NCBI GenBank assembly: GCA_946480585.1
Contig: CAMLKQ010000188.1
Coordinates: 1 to 5,023, forward strand
DNA: 5,023 nt
Reading direction: 5' to 3'
Source of the DNA: an uncultured Kangiella sp.
GTDB lineage: Bacteria > Pseudomonadota > Gammaproteobacteria > Enterobacterales > DSM-103792
Shown here: positions 1 to 5,023 of the stretch, piece after piece
Position numbering within the stretch: position 1 is the first letter of the stretch
Layout of the letters: each line of letters begins with the position of its first letter
Translations under genes and position numbers: made by a program
Notes under the pieces: generated by a model
The model's input: only the letters and a program-made list of their open reading frames with translations
The model's database searches: none
Told to the model about the DNA's origin: nothing

Positions 1-688
1 GCGCCGCGCGGTGGTGTTCGCGTTTCAGTACCGGCAGGCAGTAGTAGTGCGGCCGAATGCCACCCTGGAAAATCGCATTGCGGTTGTACAGCAAGTGATG
101 CGCGGTGATGGTGGCGGCGATGTGGTGCTCGCTGTCGCGAACAAACTCGGCAGCCTCCTTGGTGGTGATGTGTTCAAACACCACTTTCAAGCCCGGGAAG
201 CGCTTCAGGGTCGGGATGAGGGTGCGATCGATAAACACTTTTTCGCGATCGAACACATCGACCGTGTGTTCGGTTTCTTCGCCGTGCACGCACAGCGGCA
301 CGCCGTGCTTTTCCATTTCCGCCAGCACGCCGTAGACATGTTCGATGCCAGTGACACCGGCGTCGGAATTGGTGGTGGCACCTGCCGGATAAAGTTTGTA
401 GGCGAGCGTGAAGCTGCTTTGTTTGACTTTGGCGACTTCCTGCGGATCGCTGTTGTTGGTCAGGTACAGCGTCATCAGCGGTTCAAATGTCGAACCGGCC
501 GGCCGCGCTGCCAGAATGCGCTCGCGGTAGGCCGCGGCGTGCGCCAGCGTCACCACCGGCGGTTTCAGGTTCGGCATGATCAGGGCGCGGCCAAATTGGC
601 CCGCCGTGTGACCGACCGTGCTGGTCAATTTGTCGCCATCGCGCAGATGCAGATGCCAATCGTCAGGGCGGAGCAGTCGCAAACTCAT
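1..688 (-). CDS. pyrC: Dihydroorotase, class II (PyrC), N-terminal 229 codons, truncated by window edge
   Basis: PyrC is the cytosolic zinc amidohydrolase that interconverts N-carbamoyl-L-aspartate and L-dihydroorotate, the third step of de novo pyrimidine synthesis. The reverse-strand translation starts MSLRLLRPDDWHLHLRDG and aligns essentially without gaps to the part of E. coli PyrC that I remember. Visible catalytic residues are His12 and His14 (HLH, metal ligands), Lys98 in YKLYPAGATTNSDAGV (the lysine carboxylated to bridge the two metals), His135 (VHGE) and His173 (FEHITT). They match E. coli His16, His18, Lys102, His139 and His177 with a constant offset of four. The segment TITAHHLLYNRN then GGIRPHYYCLPVLKR is also characteristic. 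The catalytic aspartate (E. coli Asp250) and the C-terminal third lie beyond the left edge; base 1 is an incomplete codon. The start at 688 is the only sensible ATG, but no good Shine-Dalgarno precedes it. Identity is very secure; nothing suggests a broken gene. Confidence 0.97.
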   Translation of the reverse strand, partial: MSLRLLRPDDWHLHLRDGDKLTSTVGHTAGQFGRALIMPNLKPPVVTLAHAAAYRERILAARPAGSTFEPLMTLYLTNNSDPQEVAKVKQSSFTLAYKLYPAGATTNSDAGVTGIEHVYGVLAEMEKHGVPLCVHGEETEHTVDVFDREKVFIDRTLIPTLKRFPGLKVVFEHITTKEAAEFVRDSEHHIAATITAHHLLYNRNAIFQGGIRPHYYCLPVLKREHHRAA

Positions 689-731
689 AGTCGGGAACCG
701 GAAGCAGGGAAGAGGGGCGAAATGGGCGCCA

Positions 732-737
732 ATTATA
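732..737 (-). promoter_or_regulatory. Candidate -10 box of the pyrC promoter
   Basis: On the reverse strand a perfect TATAAT lies about 43 bp upstream of the pyrC start, in the otherwise G+C-rich divergent region. A transcript starting about 6-8 bases downstream would have a leader of roughly 35-40 nt. No good -35 is visible at 16-18 bp (CCAAGC at 17 bp), so the promoter would be weak or activator-assisted. The call rests on one hexamer and its position. Confidence 0.5.
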
Positions 738-817
738 CCTGCCGAAGCCGCGACGCTTGGCACTATCGAACGACGGGGCGGCAAATTCTTGCCGCGTAGT
801 GCGGGCGGCACCAACGC

Positions 818-844
818 TCAAGAAAGCGTGAACGGCGCCGATAG
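818..844 (+). promoter_or_regulatory. Candidate sigma-28 (FliA) flagellar promoter of motY
   Basis: The site reads TCAAG (818-822), 14 bases, then GCCGATAG (837-844). The enterobacterial FliA consensus TAAAGTTT-N11-GCCGATAA has exactly 14 bases between TAAAG and GCCGATAA, and as I recall Pseudomonas FliA sites carry TCAAG in the -35. The -10 matches 7 of 8 bases. The TTT part of the -35 is AAA here. The predicted transcript start is near 851-853, giving a leader of about 35 nt before the motY ATG at 887. A flagellar sigma factor site in front of a flagellar stator gene is biologically coherent. It would make motY a late (FliA-dependent) flagellar gene. Confidence 0.7.
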
Positions 845-886
845 ATCCGGGCAGAGAACGCATTCCACCCCACGGCAGGAACCATC

Positions 887-1774
887 ATGCAGTCGTCTTT
901 GCGTTGGCCGCTGAGCCTTGCGACCGCCCTGATCGTGCTGATCGCCGCGCTGGCGCCGGCCCGCGGCGAATTGCTCCGCTACGAAGCCGACATCGAGCAA
1001 TCGGGTTGGAAGACCTCACGTTCGCCTTTGTACTGCTCGCTCAGTCACGACATTCCCGGCTTCGGCCGCGCCCGCTTCTACGCCTACAACGGCCAGCGCA
1101 ATCTCGGCTTTGAATTGCAGAGCGAATGGTCGCTACCGTTGCAGGCCGGCCCGGTCACGATGCGTTCCTTGCCACCGGCCTGGGCTACCGGTGAGCCGGC
1201 CGCGGAACTCGGCATCGCGCCGTATACCAGCGGCGCCAAGCTGGTGCAGCTGAAACAGCAAGCGGCCTGGCGTTTGCTCAACGAACTCGGTCGCGGCCGC
1301 TTTCCGACCTTTTTCACCGACAGTTATGGCGATGGCCGCCAGCCGGTCGCCATCGGCGTGTCGGCGGTACGCTTTCAGGAAGCCTACGGCCGCTTTCAGG
1401 ACTGTGTTGCGGCGCTGCTGCCTTATACCTTTGCCGACATTGCGAAATCGACCTTGTATTTCGAATTCGACCGGGTGGAGTTCACGCCACAGACCGTGGC
1501 GCGGCTGAATCAGATCAGCAATTACCTGAAAGCGGACAAAGACATTGAGTTGATGGTGGTCGAAGGCCACACCGACAGCCTCGGCGGTCGCTGGTTCAAT
1601 CAGCAACTCGGCAAGAAGCGGGCGGAAGCGGTGCGCGATTACCTGCTGAAAACCGGCATCGACGCCAAGCGGGTGCAAACTGTCAGCTACGGCGAACGCA
1701 AACCGGTCGCCGACAACAAAACCGAGCGGGGCAGGGAGAAAAACCGTCGTGTGCAGGTGACGATCAGCCGCTGA
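887..1774 (+). CDS. motY: MotY: flagellar T-ring / stator-associated protein with OmpA-like peptidoglycan-binding domain
   Basis: MotY is a periplasmic flagellar protein. In Vibrio it builds the T ring with MotX beneath the basal body and recruits the Na+ stators; in Pseudomonas it supports the MotAB/MotCD stators. This 295-residue protein begins with a Sec signal peptide (hydrophobic residues about 8-23, likely cleavage after ARG at 25-27). The MotY N-terminal domain (about 28-165) is recognisable from the SGWKTSRSPLYCSLSHDIPGFG-like stretch (39-60). An OmpA C-terminal domain (about 188-295) follows, with GHTD (227-230, Asp230), Arg245 in KKRAEAV and a GREKNRRVQV end, the usual diaminopimelate-binding elements. 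Two cysteines, Cys50 and Cys173, sit about 123 residues apart, like the disulfide pair reported for Vibrio MotY. The start is supported by AGGA at 877-880, six bases upstream. The gene ends with tandem in-frame stops TGA TAA. A generic OmpA lipoprotein is unlikely because no lipobox is present and the N-domain fits MotY. Confidence 0.9.
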   Translation: MQSSLRWPLSLATALIVLIAALAPARGELLRYEADIEQSGWKTSRSPLYCSLSHDIPGFGRARFYAYNGQRNLGFELQSEWSLPLQAGPVTMRSLPPAWATGEPAAELGIAPYTSGAKLVQLKQQAAWRLLNELGRGRFPTFFTDSYGDGRQPVAIGVSAVRFQEAYGRFQDCVAALLPYTFADIAKSTLYFEFDRVEFTPQTVARLNQISNYLKADKDIELMVVEGHTDSLGGRWFNQQLGKKRAEAVRDYLLKTGIDAKRVQTVSYGERKPVADNKTERGREKNRRVQVTISR

Positions 1775-1878
1775 TAACGCAAGTGCTTGATCTCTGGTGC
1801 CGGAAATTTGGCAGCTGTGAAGGCCCGCGTCACGCAAGGTATGCTGGCGGCCCCTTCCTTTCTGGCCCCAACTGACTG

Positions 1879-2289
1879 ATGCGACTGCTGCATACCATGC
1901 TCCGCGTGGGCGATCTGGACCGCTCACTGCATTTCTATACGGACATTCTTGGCATGAAGCTGTTACGCCGGCGCGACTATCCCGATGGCGCCGATCCACA
2001 AAAGGGCTTCACGTTGGCTTTTGTTGGCTACGGCGACGAGAGCGACAGTTCCGTCATTGAGCTGACCCATAACTGGGGTGTCGACAAGTACGAACTGGGC
2101 AACGCCTTTGGCCATATCGCCATTGGCGTCGACGACGTCTACGCGGCAGCGGAGCGCATCCGCGCTGCCGGCGGCAGAATCGTCCGCGAACCGGGCCCGA
2201 TGAAAGGCGGCAGTACGGTGCTGGCTTTTGTCGAAGACCCGGATGGTTATCGCATTGAGTTGCTGCCGGCACAGCGGCGCAACGACTGA
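1879..2289 (+). CDS. gloA: Lactoylglutathione lyase (glyoxalase I)
   Basis: GloA [13 protein letters not shown] hemithioacetal of methylglyoxal and glutathione to S-D-lactoylglutathione, the first step of cytosolic methylglyoxal detoxification before GloB. The 136-residue protein opens [20 protein letters not shown], nearly identical to E. coli GloA. It retains the four metal ligands His5, Glu61, His79 and Glu127 (E. coli His5, Glu56, His74, Glu122). The short layout with [17 protein letters not shown] (65-81) is that of the Ni2+/Co2+-type bacterial enzymes rather than the longer Zn2+ type; the metal preference is inferred. Relative to E. coli there are about five extra residues around 36-43 (DGADPQKG), before the second ligand. 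His5 must be near the N-terminus, which fixes the start at 1879, although no Shine-Dalgarno is visible upstream. It lies 104 bp after motY on the same strand with no terminator between them. Confidence 0.96.
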   Translation: MRLLHTMLRVGDLDRSLHFYTDILGMKLLRRRDYPDGADPQKGFTLAFVGYGDESDSSVIELTHNWGVDKYELGNAFGHIAIGVDDVYAAAERIRAAGGRIVREPGPMKGGSTVLAFVEDPDGYRIELLPAQRRND

Positions 2290-2422
2290 GCGACAACTGG
2301 CAATTTCGTACCGCTGAACTAGGCTTCATTCAGCCGTTGTTATTCCATACATCACAACGCCGTGACGTAGTCGGCGGCAAGGCGAGGTATGCCATGCCGC
2401 AAGGTCCCGCAGAGGTTTAGGC

Positions 2423-4405
2423 ATGAACTTGACTGTTACCCAACGCATCAGCGCCGGCTTTGCCGTGACCTGTGCATTTTTGTTGATTATCGCGGTCGTC
2501 AGCGTTGGCAGCCTGACCACCATCCAGGGCGACCTGCGTTCGGTGGCAGACCGCGCCGCGCCCATGGTGATCAAGGGCGGCGAACTGAACGTCAATCTGC
2601 TCGAAACCTCACGCGCGCTCGGCAAGCATTTCAACGGCCGCAGCAACGAAGAGCTGCAGGCGGCACGCACGCAATTCGCCGAAGCCGAAGCGCAGTATCA
2701 GCAGAGCCGTGCCGAGCTCAATGCGCTGGTCGAAGACGAAGAGGCCATTCAGCAGGCACTGTTGCTGGTGGATGAAAAAGCCAAACAGTACCTGGCCGCG
2801 GCGCCGCGCATGTTCAGCGCCCACGAAGCGGAAATCGCCGCAATGCTGAAAGTGGCCAAACAGCGCACCAGCTTCGAAGAAACCGGTGATGATCTTGATG
2901 GTGAACTGGGCGAGCTCGCCGATACCGGCCGGGGCGCGTTGCGCAGCGTTGCCAGCCGCACCAGCCGTTTGATCCGCGAAGGCACCGTCGGCGCGGTGGA
3001 TGCCCTGTCGATTCGGCAAGTCGCGCGCCTGGCGCCGGTATTGCGCGATCTCGATTCCATTGCCGCGTCGATCGATGATCGCATCAAGGAACTGGAGGGG
3101 GCCGGCGCCGACAGCGATTTGCTCGACAGCATTCGTGAATACCGCGGCATGCTGAGCGGCTCGAACAGTCTGGTCGCGACTTACCAGAAGCAGCTGGAAG
3201 AAGCGGCCGCCGCGAAAGCTGCGTTTGACGAAGCCGAGACGTTTCTGGTCGAGGCGCGCACCGCGATGCGCGAAGAAGGCGCGGCCGTCGAGCGGTTCAA
3301 GGACGAAGCCAAAGCCAGCGCCGACAATGCCGTATCGTTCAGCCGCCTTGTGGTGCTGGCGGTTTCGGTAGTGGCGCTGGTGCTGGCGGCATTGATCGCA
3401 CTGTGGGTGACCCAGAGCATTCGCAAGCCGCTGGCAAACACCATGCAGGTGATTGAACGCGTTGCCGATGGCGACATGACCGTGCAGGTGCAGGTCGACA
3501 GCCAAGACGAATTCGGCCGGCTGGCGGAAGCGGTCAACCGGTTGACCCAACAACTGCGCTCGATGTTGCAACAGATCGCCAGTACTGCCCAGTCACTGGC
3601 CTCGGCTGCTGACCAAACCGCGCGCATTTCCGAGAGCACGCACGAAGCGATTCGCCAGCAGCGCGAGCAGACCGAACACGTGGTCGTGGCGATGACCGAA
3701 ATGACCGCCACCGTGCAGGATGTCGCCCGCAGCGCCAACAGCACTTTGTCGCAGGTGCATAACGCCGAGAAAGAAACCAGTTCCGGTCACGATGTGGTCC
3801 GGCACAGCATTGCTTCGATCAACCGCTTGGCCGGCGAGGTGCAAACCTCGGTGGAAGTCATCAACCGGGTCGATGCATTCAGTGCTCAAATCGGCACCGT
3901 GCTGGATGTCATCCGAGGCATTGCCGAGCAGACCAATTTGCTGGCGCTGAACGCCGCCATCGAAGCGGCACGCGCCGGCGAGCAGGGCCGCGGCTTCGCC
4001 GTGGTGGCCGATGAAGTGCGCACGCTGGCGTCGCGTACCCAGCAGTCGACTGCCGAGATCCAGCAAACCATCGAGCGCTTGCAAAGCGGCGCCCGTGAAG
4101 CGGTGCAAACGATGGCCCGCAGCCAGAAGGAGGCGGAAGCTTCGGTGACCGAAACGGCGCGGGCCGGCGAATCGCTGGAGCGGATCACGCAAGCCATGGC
4201 GGTGATCAACGACATGAGCACACAGATTGCCAGCGCCGCTGAAGAGCAAACGGCGGTCACCCACGAAATGCACCAGAACATGACGCTGATTTCGTCGGTG
4301 TCGGAGCAAACCGCCAGTGGCGCCGAGCAAAACCGTGCCGCGGCCCGTGAGCTGGCGAGACTGGCCGAAGCCTTGCAGCAGATGGTGAAGCAGTTCCGTG
4401 TGTGA
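2423..4405 (+). CDS. Methyl-accepting chemotaxis protein with large helical periplasmic sensor domain
   Basis: This is a transmembrane chemoreceptor that signals through CheW/CheA to CheY. Layout of the 660 residues: TM1 about 11-31; periplasmic region about 32-308; TM2 about 309-329; HAMP about 330-384 (conserved Pro336 and DEFG at 362-365); cytoplasmic methylation and signalling coiled coil about 390-650. The hairpin tip [20 protein letters not shown] (500-519), followed by [12 protein letters not shown], is the invariant kinase-control core. The sensor region of about 277 residues reads as almost entirely amphipathic helix, rich in Ala, Glu and Arg and without cysteines. This suits a double four-helix bundle or HBM-like module (as in Pseudomonas McpS) better than a Cache or PAS fold; the ligand cannot be deduced. 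The protein ends QQMVKQFRV without the NWETF-type pentapeptide that tethers CheR/CheB. The start is supported by AGAGG at 2411-2415, seven bases upstream. The stop codon lies inside a 16-bp tandem repeat. Confidence 0.96.
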   Translation: MNLTVTQRISAGFAVTCAFLLIIAVVSVGSLTTIQGDLRSVADRAAPMVIKGGELNVNLLETSRALGKHFNGRSNEELQAARTQFAEAEAQYQQSRAELNALVEDEEAIQQALLLVDEKAKQYLAAAPRMFSAHEAEIAAMLKVAKQRTSFEETGDDLDGELGELADTGRGALRSVASRTSRLIREGTVGAVDALSIRQVARLAPVLRDLDSIAASIDDRIKELEGAGADSDLLDSIREYRGMLSGSNSLVATYQKQLEEAAAAKAAFDEAETFLVEARTAMREEGAAVERFKDEAKASADNAVSFSRLVVLAVSVVALVLAALIALWVTQSIRKPLANTMQVIERVADGDMTVQVQVDSQDEFGRLAEAVNRLTQQLRSMLQQIASTAQSLASAADQTARISESTHEAIRQQREQTEHVVVAMTEMTATVQDVARSANSTLSQVHNAEKETSSGHDVVRHSIASINRLAGEVQTSVEVINRVDAFSAQIGTVLDVIRGIAEQTNLLALNAAIEAARAGEQGRGFAVVADEVRTLASRTQQSTAEIQQTIERLQSGAREAVQTMARSQKEAEASVTETARAGESLERITQAMAVINDMSTQIASAAEEQTAVTHEMHQNMTLISSVSEQTASGAEQNRAAARELARLAEALQQMVKQFRV

Positions 4406-4455
4406 GAAGTTCCGTGTGTGGGAAGTTCCGTGTAAGAGCAGTTCCATGTGAGAGT
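4392..4455 (+). repeat. Four 16-bp tandem repeats spanning the chemoreceptor stop codon
   Basis: Four contiguous copies with a period of 16 bp occur at 4392-4407, 4408-4423, 4424-4439 and 4440-4455. Copy 1 is AGTTCCGTGTGTGAGA. Copy 2 differs from it at one base, and copies 3 and 4 at three bases each. Copy 1 encodes the chemoreceptor C-terminus (most of QFRV) and its TGA stop (4403-4405); copies 2-4 lie in the 3' untranslated region. Because 16 is not a multiple of three, later copies are read in shifted frames. If the first stop were bypassed, translation would end at TAA 4433-4435 in copy 3. The pattern looks like replication-slippage expansion of the gene's own 3' end. Confidence 0.9.
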
Positions 4456-4484
4456 AGTGAAGGGCGGTTCGAGCCATTCCGAAC

Positions 4485-4519
4485 GCGGCGTCAGGCCCAG
4501 CCTGACGCCGCTTTTTTTT
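4485..4519 (+). terminator. Strong intrinsic terminator of the chemoreceptor transcript
   Basis: A perfect 11-bp, G+C-rich stem is formed by GCGGCGTCAGG (4485-4495) and CCTGACGCCGC (4501-4511) with a 5-nt loop, followed directly by eight T residues (4512-4519). It sits 80 bp after the chemoreceptor stop and points the same way. It should end transcription from the chemoreceptor and possibly from the whole motY-gloA-chemoreceptor series. Confidence 0.95.
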
Positions 4520-4531
4520 GCCGGCGTCAGG
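4501..4531 (+). repeat. Second inverted repeat sharing the terminator's downstream arm
   Basis: CGGCGTCAGG at 4522-4531 exactly repeats the upstream terminator arm (4486-4495). It is therefore also perfectly complementary to the downstream arm at 4501-4510. The alternative hairpin would have 10 bp with the T-run inside an 11-nt loop. The similarity continues past the arm (one mismatch, then CCA), so it is probably a partial duplication of the terminator's upstream half. No function is shown. Confidence 0.8.
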
Positions 4532-4607
4532 GCCACTTCCCGTATGCTGGTCAGCGTAACGATGGCAGCCCCTTCGGCTCGATGGTGAACAATAAAAGGC
4601 AGTGGCA

Positions 4608-5023
4608 ATGACAACAGCAGCAACAAGGGCAAAGCGCGCCAAGATGTGGTCGCTTGCTTCGCCGAAGAGTGGAATGGAAAAGACGAAGCAGAGCGCTGTG
4701 CTGGTGGTGTTTCTGCTGACTGTGACGCGCGCCGCTTTTGCAGCCAATGACGCGGCTGATGATTTTTTTGCCGCGCTGCAGGCGCAGTGCGGTGCCCGTT
4801 ATGTGGGGGCCAGCACGTTTCCGCCCGATCCGGCGCATGATTTTGCCGGCAAGACCCTGGTTGCGGAAATCAACAGCTGCCAGCCGGATGAAATCCGGAT
4901 TCCCTTTGCGGTGGGTGAGGATCGGTCGCGTACCTGGATCGTGCGACGTGACGTCGAGGGTTTGTCATGGCATCACGATCACCGCCATGCTGACGGCAGC
5001 CCGGATGCCGTCACGATGTATGG
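4608..5023 (+). CDS. Putative exported protein of unknown function, N-terminal part, truncated by window edge
   Basis: An open frame runs off the right edge without a stop. I do not recognise a function. From the ATG at 4674 the protein begins with a classic Sec signal peptide: Lys-containing n-region, hydrophobic core VLVVFLL, cleavage after AFA at residue 23. The visible mature part (24-116) has two cysteines (Cys39 and Cys69) that could form a disulfide. It contains the distinctive segment EIRIPFAVGEDRSRTWIV (73-90) and a His/Asp-rich stretch from about residue 100 (HHDHRHADGSPDAV), then TMYG. I have a vague memory of similar uncharacterised secreted proteins with HDHRH.DG.PDAVTMYG, but cannot verify it. 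Two in-frame starts compete. ATG 4608 has AAAAGG eight bases upstream but gives an unusually long, basic n-region; ATG 4674 gives a standard 23-residue signal peptide with only a weak GAAGAG upstream. The full extent is listed here; 4674 may be the true start. It follows a strong terminator, so it should have its own promoter. Confidence 0.75.
   Translation, partial: MTTAATRAKRAKMWSLASPKSGMEKTKQSAVLVVFLLTVTRAAFAANDAADDFFAALQAQCGARYVGASTFPPDPAHDFAGKTLVAEINSCQPDEIRIPFAVGEDRSRTWIVRRDVEGLSWHHDHRHADGSPDAVTMY

Noticed and set aside
11..799. 262-codon plus-strand open frame across the left end
   Set aside because: It is antisense to pyrC, whose reverse-strand translation carries all expected catalytic motifs. 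The plus-strand product has no recognisable domain.
1775..1878. Search for a terminator between motY and gloA
   Set aside because: Only 4-bp inverted repeats and no T-run are found, so no terminator is called.
1133..1999. Minus-strand open frame (288 codons) across motY and gloA
   Set aside because: It overlaps two well-supported genes, has no recognisable motif, and is typical of antisense open frames in G+C-rich DNA.
2315..2340. Possible FliA promoter for the chemoreceptor (TGAACT ... GCCGTTGT)
   Set aside because: The -10-like GCCGTTGT is tempting, but the -35 matches poorly and the spacing is off compared with the convincing motY site.
2374..2400. Possible leader hairpin or c-di-GMP riboswitch before the chemoreceptor
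   Set aside because: GCGGCA/TGCCGC can form only a 6-bp stem with a 15-nt loop, and the conserved c-di-GMP aptamer core sequences are not present.
4543..4548. TATGCT as -10 of a promoter for the exported-protein gene
   Set aside because: A single loose hexamer without a credible -35 at normal spacing; a promoter must be nearby but I cannot place it.
4402..4611. Small plus-strand open frame of 69 codons after the chemoreceptor
   Set aside because: It reads straight through the tandem repeats and the intrinsic terminator, has no ribosome site, and its product is low-information.
3593..4747. Long minus-strand open frame (384 codons) over the chemoreceptor and terminator
   Set aside because: It runs antisense through the chemoreceptor signalling domain, the repeats and the terminator. 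Its repetitive HTRN/HTELL stretch is only the 16-bp repeat read backwards.

Overview
This window (about 60% G+C) looks like a chromosomal segment of a motile gammaproteobacterium. Three things point there: a class II PyrC very close to the E. coli enzyme, a MotY-type flagellar stator protein, and a short E. coli-like glyoxalase I. The order pyrC (divergent) / motY / gloA resembles, from memory, the Pseudomonas aeruginosa neighbourhood in which pyrC, motY, argG and gloA1 are adjacent. I cannot name a genus.

Layout. Positions 1-688 (minus) hold the first 229 codons of pyrC, cut by the left edge. A 198-bp divergent control region follows, with a TATAAT box facing pyrC and a good match to a flagellar sigma-28 (FliA) promoter facing motY. 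Positions 887-1774 (plus) are motY, 1879-2289 gloA, and 2423-4405 a 660-residue methyl-accepting chemotaxis protein with a large helical periplasmic sensor region. The chemoreceptor stop codon lies inside the first of four 16-bp tandem repeats (4392-4455). A very strong intrinsic terminator follows at 4485-4519, and one of its arms is copied again just beyond the T-run. Positions 4608-5023 (plus) contain the N-terminal part of an exported protein of unknown function, cut by the right edge.

How it fits together. MotY (a T-ring component that helps hold stators at the flagellar basal body) and the chemoreceptor (input to the CheA/CheY pathway) both serve swimming behaviour. No terminator is visible between motY and the chemoreceptor, so read-through from the FliA-type promoter across gloA to the terminator at 4485-4519 is possible but unproven. 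PyrC (pyrimidine synthesis) and GloA (methylglyoxal detoxification) are housekeeping enzymes. The least explained items are the 16-bp repeat array overlapping the chemoreceptor stop, the duplicated terminator arm, and the exported protein at the right end. I see no convincing evidence of a mobile element, CRISPR array, RNA gene or dedicated new system.
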